NCBI RefSeq assembly: GCF_031143425.1 | Contig: NC_090444.1 | Span: forward strand, 1,348,754,323 to 1,348,818,322 | DNA length: 64,000 nucleotides | Direction of reading: 5' to 3' | From: Pleurodeles waltl | Lineage: Eukaryota; Chordata; Amphibia; Caudata; Salamandridae | The notes under the pieces: model-generated | What the model saw: the letters and a program-made list of their open reading frames with translations, nothing else | The model's database searches: none | What the model was told of the DNA's origin: nothing | Shown here: one piece after another, positions 9,018-17,900 of the stretch | Layout: each line of letters opens with the position of its first letter | Position numbering within the stretch: position 1 is the first letter of the stretch | Position numbers and translations under genes: made by a program

Positions 9018-10790
9018 ATGCTTAATAAGATCAAAGCGAGCTCAAAAGCAGGTTCTCAGGTAGCAAATCCAGACATAGAGATACCGGGGTGGGAAACCGC
9101 TCCATATAAACTTTTAGCTCAGGAATGGTCACGTTGTGCTGGTTTGTGTGAAAATTGGAATGCGTGTATGTTAAATGTGGAACCTGAAGACCTTCTCATA
9201 TGTCTACGGAAAGTTTCAATTGACAAGGGAAGGGAGGTTTGTGCGTTGGGGAGGCGAGGCTGGATCTTGCTTTCTGCGTACCGAAAGTTGTATGAAAAAT
9301 GTTTACAGTTACAAAAAGACCACGAGCAGCTGGAGAAGGAGTTAGTGGAAGCCCGAAATTCCTCTACCATGCTAGCTTGTCAAAATAAATTATTAAGTGA
9401 TAAGTTGGAAATGTACCAACTGGTTGCAGAGAGAACGGCTGTTAGCGTAGCTAAATATAAACACAAGAAACGAAGAGGGAAAGTTAATAAAAAGAAGGTG
9501 CATTTAGCTATCTCTCAGGCAGGATTAGCCTTTGACCCTGAATTTTGGGATGGAAACATCTGGGATACATCTGATTTTTCAGATGGGTCCGGTGGCGATG
9601 ACTGCCAAGATGTTAGACAGGAGAAGACAGAGCGCAGGAATGTTGTCCGTGCGCAGCCCATATATCGGCGAAAGTTACAGCATAGCCCAGCTAATCCTGG
9701 AGGGGTGATGTTGGATGCCCTGGAGGATTATACACAGCAAGAACTAAGTGATGTGATAGACAGATTTCGACAGAGGTCTGGGGAAACATTGCTTACATGG
9801 TTGGTGCGGGTGCACGATATGGGGGGCCAGGGGGTCCAATTGGATCACGGCGACGCCCCGAGGCTTTGTATGTTAAGTACAGACCCGGTTATTCAAAATG
9901 AGTTTAGAACCTATCCAGGGAATGGTCCCATGACCAATTTGTTAGAGCTAGCGGCGCAAGGGTGTGCTCAGAAGTATCCGACAGAGTCAGACTGGCCGCC
10001 TAATGATAAACCTTGGTATACTTTGAGAGATGCAGTACAGAGATTGAAGGAAGAAGGGATGAAAACAGCTATCTTTATGGGTAATGCCCATGATTTGATG
10101 AATGGAATTTTAAGTGTGTCTGTGCGAAACCGGCTGATTAGGGCCGCTCCTCCTGCATATAAGCATGTCATCATGACTTTGTTAATTAATCAGACAGGTA
10201 ACCCATTGTCTCAGGTGGTAGAAGCGGTGCGTGAGTTAAGTGATTTAGGAGAATGGGCTAAGCCAGAGAGGAATTCACGGTCTGAGAATCGTACTGATAA
10301 CAACAGGGTGACAAGGCGAGACATGTTTCAGGCCTTGATGCGAGATGGGGTGACCAGGAATGAAATTGATGGGATAAGCACCAAGGACATGTGGGAAATG
10401 TACCGCAAACGCGGTTTGGATAAAAAGGAGGGGAGTAGGAAAGGGAACAAGAAGGATAACAAAGTGGTGAACCAGAGAAAGGCAGGAGGGGAGGAGCGTG
10501 AGGGTGAAAAGAGAGAGAGAGGGAGAAAACCCCACAGTAGAGAGAGATCCCCAGAGGACGGAAATTGGGAGGAAGAGCACCGAAGCGCAGAGGGAACCCG
10601 GAGCAGGGAGAGAGACCGAGAACTGACAGGTTCTGGGAAAACTCGAAGAAGAGAGTGGGAGAGGGAGCTGGTAAGCTCAGAGAGGTTGCGAAGCAGAGAC
10701 AGGGAGGAGGAGTTCCCTGAGAATTACCGCAAACTGTATCCAGATTTGACTTGGGCAGACTCTGATGTGCGCAGAGTGAAAATAGATTAG
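9018..10790 (+). CDS. gag: Retroviral Gag polyprotein, 590 aa
   Basis: The ATG at 9018 lies only 18 bases past the primer binding site and starts an uninterrupted 590-codon frame. Residues about 90-140 are Leu/Glu/Lys-rich and look like a coiled coil. Residues 147-160 are strongly basic. Residues about 229-410 resemble the capsid region of ERV-L/Fv1-type Gag. Residues about 465-565 are an Arg/Glu-rich tail. No CX2CX4HX4C zinc knuckle is present, so genome binding would rest on the basic tail. YPDL at 574-577 matches an ALIX-type late motif. The frame ends at UAG (10788-10790) and continues in the same frame into protease, which suggests stop-codon readthrough. Confidence 0.92.
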   Translation: MLNKIKASSKAGSQVANPDIEIPGWETAPYKLLAQEWSRCAGLCENWNACMLNVEPEDLLICLRKVSIDKGREVCALGRRGWILLSAYRKLYEKCLQLQKDHEQLEKELVEARNSSTMLACQNKLLSDKLEMYQLVAERTAVSVAKYKHKKRRGKVNKKKVHLAISQAGLAFDPEFWDGNIWDTSDFSDGSGGDDCQDVRQEKTERRNVVRAQPIYRRKLQHSPANPGGVMLDALEDYTQQELSDVIDRFRQRSGETLLTWLVRVHDMGGQGVQLDHGDAPRLCMLSTDPVIQNEFRTYPGNGPMTNLLELAAQGCAQKYPTESDWPPNDKPWYTLRDAVQRLKEEGMKTAIFMGNAHDLMNGILSVSVRNRLIRAAPPAYKHVIMTLLINQTGNPLSQVVEAVRELSDLGEWAKPERNSRSENRTDNNRVTRRDMFQALMRDGVTRNEIDGISTKDMWEMYRKRGLDKKEGSRKGNKKDNKVVNQRKAGGEEREGEKRERGRKPHSRERSPEDGNWEEEHRSAEGTRSRERDRELTGSGKTRRREWERELVSSERLRSRDREEEFPENYRKLYPDLTWADSDVRRVKID

Positions 10791-12977
10791 GAAACAGGCC
10801 AAACTCCGGTGCAGGGATGGGCTCGCAAAGATAACAGACCTCATGTCAAAGTAGAAATTTATTGGAAACGTGGGAATGTTCAAAAAGTTCGAGCCCTCGT
10901 TGACACCGGAGCGGAGGCCACCTTGATTCATGGCAATCCAAGAAAATTCAGGGGACAGTACTTTACCATTACGGGATTGGGCGGAAAAGAAACCCCGGCA
11001 GTGCAGATAGTGGTGCCCATGAAAATAGGGGCACTTCCAAAGAGAGAATACACTGTCCTGATTGTGCCCATTCCCGAATACATTATTGGAATTGACATTT
11101 TGAAAGGGATGACCCTACATTTGGAAGATGGATGTTATCAATTTGGTTCCAAAAGATTTATATCAATAGCCGCCGCAAGGGTGGGGCTGTTGAAGATTCC
11201 TCCGGTAACACTTCCCCAAGCTACTAAAGTGATTCAAATGAAACAGTACAGAATACCGGGAGGACATGAGGAGATTAGCCAGACTATACATGATTTACTA
11301 GAGGCCGGGGTAATAATTCCCATCACCACTGCGTGGAATAATGCCCTCTGGCCTGTTCGTAAAAGTGATAACAGTTGGAGGATTTGCATTGATTATCGCC
11401 AATTGAATAAACATACACCTCCTCTGACTGCAGCGGTCCCAGACACCATTACCTTGATTGAGAACATACAGAAACACAGTGGGACTTGGTATGCAACCAT
11501 TGACATTGCCAATGCCTTCTTTACGATAACAATAGCTACTGAGAGCCAGCCTCAGCTGGCATTCCAATGGGCGGGGCGTCAGTACACCTTCTGTAGATTA
11601 CCCATGGGGTATTTACATAGCCCCACTATCTGCCACCGGCTGGTGGCAGAGCATTTGGATGAAGTACCAGTGGTTCCTGGAGTGCAAATTTCCCACTATA
11701 TAGATGACGTGATGATGCAGGGAGAGACGCAAGAACAGGTGCAAATTCAGCTAGACAGGGTGGTGGAACATTTGCAGAATCAAGGGTGGGAGATTAACCC
11801 CGAGAAAGTGCAGGGACCGTCTCAGAGCGTGAAATTTTTGGGCATTCAGTGGAATCAGGGACACAGAGAAGTGTTGCCAAAAGTGAAACAAAAGATTAAG
11901 GAATTCGCAGTACCGCGAAATCGGAAGGAAGCCCAGAGTTTTATTGGACTATTCGGGTATTGGAGACAACATATACCCCATTTGTCTCAGATTTTGGCCC
12001 CATTGTACAAAGTTACACGAAAGAAAAATGCGTTTGAATGGGGAGAGCAGGAGCAGCGCGCGTTTGAATTGGCGAAAGACGCCATTCAGCATGCTTTGGA
12101 TTTGTGGCCGATTCGAGAGGGAGACATTGAATTGAATGTGACAGTCCAGGGGCAGTATGCCAATTGGAGTTTATGGCAAAAACAAGGAAGAAAGAGGGTG
12201 CCCCTGGGATTTTGGACAAAGAAGTTACCTGAGGCAGGAGAGCGGTATACTCCCTTTGAGAAGCAGCTGCTGGCCTGCTATTGGGCCCTGGTTGATACTG
12301 AGCAAATTACACTGGGACACAATGTGATTTTAAGGCCTGAAATTCCCATCATGCAGTGGGTGATGAGTTCCCCAAAAACTCATAGAATTGGACATGCGCA
12401 AGAAGCCAGCATTATAAAATGGAAATGGTATGTCCAGGACAGGGCACGAGCGGGTCCAAAAGGGACCGCCGTTTTGCATGAGCAGGTAGCGCAGGCTCCA
12501 GTGGAGAATTCCGAAATGTTGCATGATGTACCTTCAGTGTGTGAATCCCCAGTAGGGTGGGGCCAGCCGTTCGCAGACTTGTCTGCAGATGACAAAAAAC
12601 ATGTGTGGTTCACAGATGGTTCAGCAAAATATGTTGGAGTGAAAAGGCACTGGAAGGCAGTGTCCTATAATCCTGTTACCAAGAAGCTTTTGACAACTAC
12701 AGGACAGGGAAAAAGTAGCCAGTATGCAGAGCTTTATGCCGTGTATCAGGCTTTAAAACAGGAGCTACCCGGAAAATGTCACATTTATACAGATTCCTGG
12801 TCTACCGCCAATGGGTTAGCTACTTGGCTTCCCACGTGGCATGCACATCAGTACAAAATCCATAACAAAGAGGTATGGGGGAAGGAGTTATGGCAGGAGA
12901 TCTGGGAAATGTTACCTCAAAGCACCGTGACTGTCTATCATGTGGACGCTCACTGTCCAACTGATTCATTAGACTGA
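10791..12977 (+). CDS. pol: Retroviral protease - reverse transcriptase - RNase H
   Basis: This frame opens immediately after the gag UAG and is in frame with gag. No ATG initiates it, so it would be made as a Gag-Pol fusion. Numbering from the GTG at 10809: protease has ALVDTGAEATLI (Asp32) and the flap GLGG (56-59); RT has ATIDIANAFF (Asp232), LPMGYLHSP and the YIDD box (297-300); RNase H has TDGS (Asp603), YAELYA (Glu641) and YTDSW (Asp662). The frame stops at TGA (12975-12977) just after HVDAH, before the last conserved Asp segment. The same frame continues open beyond, so this is a single nonsense change. The catalytic residues that can be located look intact. Confidence 0.93.
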   Translation, partial: ETGQTPVQGWARKDNRPHVKVEIYWKRGNVQKVRALVDTGAEATLIHGNPRKFRGQYFTITGLGGKETPAVQIVVPMKIGALPKREYTVLIVPIPEYIIGIDILKGMTLHLEDGCYQFGSKRFISIAAARVGLLKIPPVTLPQATKVIQMKQYRIPGGHEEISQTIHDLLEAGVIIPITTAWNNALWPVRKSDNSWRICIDYRQLNKHTPPLTAAVPDTITLIENIQKHSGTWYATIDIANAFFTITIATESQPQLAFQWAGRQYTFCRLPMGYLHSPTICHRLVAEHLDEVPVVPGVQISHYIDDVMMQGETQEQVQIQLDRVVEHLQNQGWEINPEKVQGPSQSVKFLGIQWNQGHREVLPKVKQKIKEFAVPRNRKEAQSFIGLFGYWRQHIPHLSQILAPLYKVTRKKNAFEWGEQEQRAFELAKDAIQHALDLWPIREGDIELNVTVQGQYANWSLWQKQGRKRVPLGFWTKKLPEAGERYTPFEKQLLACYWALVDTEQITLGHNVILRPEIPIMQWVMSSPKTHRIGHAQEASIIKWKWYVQDRARAGPKGTAVLHEQVAQAPVENSEMLHDVPSVCESPVGWGQPFADLSADDKKHVWFTDGSAKYVGVKRHWKAVSYNPVTKKLLTTTGQGKSSQYAELYAVYQALKQELPGKCHIYTDSWSTANGLATWLPTWHAHQYKIHNKEVWGKELWQEIWEMLPQSTVTVYHVDAHCPTDSLD

Positions 12978-14309
12978 TGGTTCAATTGTCTTGCAGACGA
13001 TCGAGCCAAGATTCAAGAGGCTGAAGTGGAGGCGCAGAGTTCTGATTTGGTGGGAATGGCTAAATGGGCACACCAGAAATGCGGACATCTTGGAGAAAAG
13101 GCTACTCACAGGTGGGCTGAGATTAGAGGGATGCATCTTCCCCTAGATTTGATTAAAACAGCAATCATTGAATGTCCCATTTGTCAGCATGCACAGCACA
13201 GACCGGTCCCACAGGTGGTGAGAGGCCAGCTAGGTAGAGGTAAATTGCCAGGACAGATTTGGCAGATTGATTACATTGGACCAATGCCAGTGAGCAGAGG
13301 GTGTCAGTATGCCTGCACTGTGGTAGACACTTACTCTGGTTATCTCATAGCCTTTCCCTGCAAGCGCGCAACTCAGCAGAGCACCCTGAAAACACTAGAT
13401 CTGTTGATTCTGTACTATGGAGTGCCACTCCAGATTCAAAGTGATAACGCCAGCCACTTCAAGGGCAGACTAGTGCAGGACTATTGTGCACAACGCAATA
13501 TTGAGTGGATTTTTCACATACCTTACTACCCACAAGCAGCGGGACTGATTGAGAGAATGAATGGGTTGCTGAAAGAACAATTGCGTAAACTGAATGATGG
13601 GACACTGAAGGGGTGGAGGGATAATTTGTATGATGCTTTGCAAATTTTGAACAACCGACCCCTTACAAATGCTGAGACACCTCTCATGAGAATGCTCACA
13701 CCTGCTTTGCAGATTAATCCGTTTACAACGAGCAATACCATTGTGTATTGGGAAACAGCTCCAGGAGCTTTGGCCCCATATCGAGCTACACCAGAATCTG
13801 CAGGACTTGACTTACATGCTTTACACATGCATCGATTGAAACCTAGAGACATCACTCTGATTGAAACTGGGGTGGGAATTCAGATTCCCCCTGAGCATTA
13901 CGGTCTGATCGCCCCTCGATCTGGGCTTGCCTTGAGGGGCATCCAAGTTTTAGGAGGCGTGATAGATGCAGACTACCAAGGCGAGTTGAAAGTCATTCTC
14001 TTGAACAGTGGTGACATAGACCTAGTGGTGCAACCTGGTGATCGCGTTGCCCAAATTGTCATCATGCCGGTTTATGGAGGTGTTGTTAAGAAGGGGAGCG
14101 CCCCAGCTCTTCTCACTGTGAGAGGCAAAGGAGGGTTCGGATCTACTGACAAGAACCCAGGGGCCAAAGTGTGGATTGAATCCCCAAATAACCCTCCTCA
14201 ACCCGCTGATGTCATCGCCACTGGACCAGACAATGTCCTGGTAGTTATGCGACCTGGTCAAGACAAATGGGAACATGTTCCCGCTGACAAATGCTATCTG
14301 CGAGAATGA
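12978..14309 (+). CDS. pol: Integrase and dUTPase, downstream part of Pol
   Basis: This part continues the gag-pol frame after the TGA. Numbering from 13026: a zinc domain with H16, H21, C50 and C53; a catalytic core with D82, D140 and E176, exactly DD35E; then a trimeric dUTPase at about 245-375 with all five motifs (SAGLDLHA, APRSGLA, GVIDADYQGEL, PGDRVAQIV, GKGGFGST). Residues about 380-425 (starting KVWIESPNNP, with GPDNV and PGQDKW) look like an integrase C-terminal SH3-like domain, so the dUTPase may sit between core and C-terminal domain. dUTPase near the end of pol is known from ERV-L. Being behind a stop, it is not expressed as a normal Gag-Pol product. The end overlaps env by 35 bp. 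Confidence 0.92.
   Translation, partial: WFNCLADDRAKIQEAEVEAQSSDLVGMAKWAHQKCGHLGEKATHRWAEIRGMHLPLDLIKTAIIECPICQHAQHRPVPQVVRGQLGRGKLPGQIWQIDYIGPMPVSRGCQYACTVVDTYSGYLIAFPCKRATQQSTLKTLDLLILYYGVPLQIQSDNASHFKGRLVQDYCAQRNIEWIFHIPYYPQAAGLIERMNGLLKEQLRKLNDGTLKGWRDNLYDALQILNNRPLTNAETPLMRMLTPALQINPFTTSNTIVYWETAPGALAPYRATPESAGLDLHALHMHRLKPRDITLIETGVGIQIPPEHYGLIAPRSGLALRGIQVLGGVIDADYQGELKVILLNSGDIDLVVQPGDRVAQIVIMPVYGGVVKKGSAPALLTVRGKGGFGSTDKNPGAKVWIESPNNPPQPADVIATGPDNVLVVMRPGQDKWEHVPADKCYLRE
13758..14150 (+). other. dUTPase domain within Pol
   Basis: About 131 residues hold all five conserved dUTPase motifs in order, including the Asp-Tyr pair of motif 3 (DADYQGEL) and a glycine-rich motif 5. The enzyme hydrolyses dUTP to dUMP and PPi and limits uracil in viral DNA. 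No motif residue appears lost. It forms one frame with the integrase core. Confidence 0.92.
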
Positions 14310-15681
14310 TAATACGTGTTTTGTCCTTTGTTCTTTTCAGATCATCCTGTGGAGTGCCTGTGCCATGAGTGTGGTGTATGGAGCCCGTTCGGGAGACTCC
14401 ACCGGGGAGCGGGAGGGGCTCATAGCCCAAAAATTCAACCGTCAGCCGCAGATGCCAACGCTGTTGCATCAACCGAACAATGTTTGGATTCATCTAGCGC
14501 AGGAAGTGCTGAATATATCTCACTTCTGTATGAGTAACATGCAAAGCGTTCAAGATTTGATTACCACTTGTCTAGTGGCAGTGCCCACTCCTGCTGCTGT
14601 ATTATTACACATCTTTAACAATACAAACCAGGATGGAATGGTGGATGTGAGTGACGTTCGCTCCCATCTGTCACTCTATGAGTACTGCCGTCATTGCCCG
14701 GAGGTGGGCAGGCGGTTGTGGAGGAACATGACATCTATACTCACGTTTAACATCTCAAGTGGGGATGTGTGCTATTCATTGACCTGTGATCCTATGAAAA
14801 TAGGTAAATGTGCTCAGCTCAAATTGGAGAAAAGAGACAAAAACTTAACTGCTGCACAACGGACGTTGTGCCACTCACGGACTGACCTAACCTGTTTGAA
14901 TGTAAATAATTCAATGTTTTGCCAACATGTGGTGCCTGCTGCCAGCCACATTCAAAATGTTAAGTTGCCTAAAGGTTGGCTCTTTTCTTGTGGTAATCTT
15001 TCTTTTACTTATATTCCAGCCAATCTAACCGGAGGGCCTTGTGCCTGGTCACGCTTAGGCTTTCTCATGTTTCCCATGGATACTGCTCTACACCCTCGCT
15101 ATACCAGAGACACTATTCAATTACCTACGGACTGTGATTCTGAAATTTCATTGCTGTCCAAAACAGAATATGTTAGTTTAGCTAGTTCTATCGTAGGGGT
15201 GCCAGGACTTGCAGTATATAATACCAGAGTTATTAATAAACTTGCATGTTTAGTAGTCAAGAATATTAACTATACATCAGCTGCCTTAGCTGAGCTGTTA
15301 TTAGATGTACAGGGAATTAGAAGAGCTGCTTTGCAGAATCGCGCTGCTATTGATTATTTACTGCTTAAACACAACCATGGCTGCAGTGATTTTGAAGGAT
15401 TATGTTGCTTCAATTTATCCGACCACTCCATATCAATCAACTCCCACATAGAGGCCCTGCATAAGTTGGTGAAGGGGGTGCAGCAGGATGTTGACAAGGG
15501 GTGGTGGGATTGGGCTTTTGGATGGCTGCCTAATTTAGGCCAACTGCGTTATATCTTTGGTGTAATCATTATCATAACAGTTATTTTAATTTCATTATGT
15601 TGTTGTATTCAGTGCGTGCCTAACCTTCTATCTCAGTTTCGCCCAAGAGCATTGCCATTTCAGCTTATAGGATATACTTAG
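14275..15681 (+). CDS. env: Retroviral envelope glycoprotein, 468 aa, alpharetrovirus-like TM
   Basis: The frame is open from ATG 14275, which overlaps the end of pol; a second ATG lies at 14365. A hydrophobic N-terminal stretch (about 15-36) could be a signal peptide. Ten N-X-S/T sites lie on the predicted outer part. RYTR (275-278) is a minimal furin-type site. A fusion-loop candidate lies between C287 and C325. LQNRAAIDYLLL (353-364) precedes C370-X6-C377-C378, the CX6CC motif. A membrane segment lies at about 427-447, with a short tail. The internal Cys-bounded loop and the CCFNLSDHS string point to an avian alpharetrovirus-type TM. No frameshift or stop is seen. The surface subunit is not recognised beyond its cysteines and glycosylation. 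Confidence 0.92.
   Translation: MFPLTNAICENDNTCFVLCSFQIILWSACAMSVVYGARSGDSTGEREGLIAQKFNRQPQMPTLLHQPNNVWIHLAQEVLNISHFCMSNMQSVQDLITTCLVAVPTPAAVLLHIFNNTNQDGMVDVSDVRSHLSLYEYCRHCPEVGRRLWRNMTSILTFNISSGDVCYSLTCDPMKIGKCAQLKLEKRDKNLTAAQRTLCHSRTDLTCLNVNNSMFCQHVVPAASHIQNVKLPKGWLFSCGNLSFTYIPANLTGGPCAWSRLGFLMFPMDTALHPRYTRDTIQLPTDCDSEISLLSKTEYVSLASSIVGVPGLAVYNTRVINKLACLVVKNINYTSAALAELLLDVQGIRRAALQNRAAIDYLLLKHNHGCSDFEGLCCFNLSDHSISINSHIEALHKLVKGVQQDVDKGWWDWAFGWLPNLGQLRYIFGVIIIITVILISLCCCIQCVPNLLSQFRPRALPFQLIGYT
14316..14340 (+). promoter_or_regulatory. Candidate env splice acceptor
   Basis: A pyrimidine-rich stretch ends tttgttcttttcag at 14340, an excellent 3' splice site just inside env. A CAG/GTAGCA donor-like site lies in gag at 9059/9060. 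Both fall on codon boundaries of their frames. Use of these sites is an inference. Confidence 0.5.
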
Positions 15682-15913
15682 TTGTAAGTTGGCCAAATGG
15701 TCCAAGGGTGGAGATGTATTGCTACATGCACTACGTGCATGCGGCAGCACTACGTGCAAGGTAAACAGTGGTGCAGAGTGTGGACCATTGGCCTCTGCTT
15801 TCATTGGCCTTCGCTTCCATTTTGGTTCACGACTCCATTTTGTCGAGTCTGGTTCGGTGCGTAAGGCACTGTTCTGTGTTTTTCCACAAGCTTCGGCAAG
15901 CTGAAGGGTGGGG
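15682..15913 (+). other. Region between env and 3' LTR, including polypurine-like tract
   Basis: No ORF. It contains a short repeated motif (cactacgtgca at about 15729 and 15748) and ends with a purine-rich run, gaagggtgggg (about 15903-15913), directly before the TG of the LTR. That run is the likely plus-strand primer. Confidence 0.65.
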
Positions 15914-16750
15914 TGTTTTTCTGCTCAACTTCGCTCCATCTGCCTGGTACGAAGGGCGCTATTTACATTCCACGAGCTATCAGTTAGAACAACAGGGGGA
16001 TGCGCCTGTACACAAGGAGGAATGCAAGCTTCACCTTGGAGTCCTCTCCTGGGAACTTGGCCCGTTCTGAGGAGACGTCTCGAAGGGTGAACAAGGTACC
16101 GCCGATTGCACAATTTGTAAAGGAGGGGGTCTTTTTCTAGAAAAGACTCCTGGGCGTTAGTAAATACTATAAAAGTTGGGGGCCTAGATGGGCTGGTTTA
16201 GGAACTCTCTTCTGGGTTGGACGCAACGCCAGGAGGACTGATTGTCCCGAACAGAGGCTCCCTGTGTCAGCTGATTTGGGTTCCCCAGCTTTGTGTACGG
16301 CGGAGGGATGCAGACGCTCTTTTCGGTGAAGCTTTTCAATTTATTAAGTGTACTGTGTGTGCGCGCGTAATGTGTACTTATTCTTGCAGTCATTTTCATG
16401 CTATTGAGCATTGAAGTATATTGTGTGTGCGCGCGTAATATGCACTTATTCTTGCAGTCATTTTCATGCTATTGAGCATTGAGGTATATTGTGTGTGCTT
16501 GTATTATATGCACTTACTCTTGCAATTATTCACAGAGTGCTTATATCTTTATCATTATTCTCATGTTATTCTCCTGATGTATATATATATATATATATTA
16601 GTGTGGTTTAGTTTTGCTAGCCGAGAACTTGCCCCTTAAATAAACTTGATTATTCTACTTACGAAGGTGTTTGAGAGTGATTGCTTTACATTGTGCCTTA
16701 AAATATCCTGAAGTGCATAGTTTTGATATTCTGAAGAGTAAAGCAGCACA
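15914..16750 (+). repeat. 3' LTR
   Basis: This is the copy of 8134-8970 with three substitutions. It ends …AAGCAGCACA and then passes directly into non-viral sequence (ccattccac…). TATAAAAG is at 16168 and AATAAA at 16639-16644. Confidence 0.93.
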
Positions 16751-17490
16751 CCATTCCACTCTGAAAATTGGACATGAGCATTCTTTCAACCAACAACAGA
16801 GACATAGACATAGTACATGGGCACCCCCAGAGCAGTGACAACAAAACCATTCTTCAGCTGACCCGAGAAGAACCCTCAAACAATCATGATAAATATTTCA
16901 CAAACATGCATGCTCATTTTGCTCCATACAGCACATCACAACAGGCATTCAATGTTTCTAAGCTTCGTATTCTTAAGAGTATCATAACTCCCTCTTAATT
17001 GGCATGCAACCTAACATTAATAGGTACGCCTTGTCAACAATTACAATTTGCATAAGTAAGGACCTCCCTTGAAGAAGTGAGAGAATATCTTGAGGATATT
17101 GTTAGTTAATGTAATAGCCCCCTGCCCTTTTGTGGGTACATTTATTTAAACCCCAAGTTGTTGCACCCACAATATGTATCACAGTGGTGAATAACATAAG
17201 ACGTCTATCGACTTTAGATAGTCACTCAAATTAAACAGGTATACGTTAGAGGGATGTTGTCTAACTCCTGCAACCATTTTGGTAACAGTACTTTGAAGCT
17301 GGCAAAAACGATATAGTGTAATGCTACAGGTTTGGGAATCCCCCATCTGACAGAGCTCATCACTACCAATACTGTGTGTAAAAACCTGCCAAAAAAAGAA
17401 AGGAAAATATGAGTTGATTTGAGGTAAGAGAAAATATAAAAACAGTTTATTCAGTCTGTGCAATGGCATTATTAAAAAGGTATTAACAGT
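16751..17490. other. Intron, right flank of the retrovirus
   Basis: No gene or repeat recognised. The first bases do not repeat the bases left of the 5' LTR, so no target duplication is visible. Confidence 0.5.
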
Positions 17491-17499
17491 CTACTTTGG

Positions 17500-17900
17500 G
17501 CATGATGCAGCAAATCTTGATGCATAGGGCGATCCAAAGTGAAATGGTGCGTTTGATCACCAAAATGTTTGTCTTGGATCCAGTAGCTTCATAAACAGCT
17601 GGTTATCCACTCTACCTGTTGAGTGCAGTCAATGTAGTGGGAAATCAAATGCCTGGGATTTAATCTATGCAACCACTGGTCTTCATTGGTGGGATGGATA
17701 GGAAAAAAGAAGGATGGAAGGGTGTCATGCCACCCTTGGGCAAAAAGGCTGTGTAGGTACGGATTACCATCTTCTCCGGCTTCAAAACTGTGGAAAGGGG
17801 GGCCTGAAATTCTCCAACCCTTTGAACTGCAGCAACCAATACCAATAACACTGTCTTTAAAGTGAGAAGTCAGAGCAACTGTGCATCAGCTAAAAAGGAG
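17500..17900 (-). pseudogene. DIRS tyrosine recombinase fragment
   Basis: A minus-strand translation contains LVAAVQRVGEFQAPLSTVLK followed by PEKMVIRTYTAFLPKGG. This aligns with LVAITSARRVSELQALSSK and PEKVVLCTRVFFTAQGS of the DIRS copy at 31187-36465. QRVGE corresponds to the ARRVSE box holding the first catalytic Arg. Only this part is recognisable. Confidence 0.6.

Larger units (their letters stand above)
8134..16750 (+). mobile_element. Endogenous retrovirus, LTR-gag-pol(dUTPase)-env-LTR, nearly intact
   Basis: Two 837-bp LTRs (8134-8970 and 15914-16750) begin TGT and end ACA, and differ at three sites. Between them are a tRNA-Ser-like primer binding site, gag, protease-RT-RNase H, integrase-dUTPase, env and a purine-rich tract. 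The gag/pol arrangement (one frame, no Cys-His boxes in Gag, dUTPase downstream of the integrase core, Ser-type primer) resembles class III elements. The Env transmembrane part resembles alpharetroviruses. A single premature stop breaks pol. The element is antisense to the DOP1-like gene. No target-site duplication could be identified, and 26 bp beyond the left LTR repeat the sequence just before the right LTR. Confidence 0.95.

Noticed and set aside
10152..10163. PPAY late-domain motif in Gag (residues 378-381)
   Set aside because: It lies inside the predicted capsid domain and would probably be buried; the C-terminal YPDL is a better candidate.
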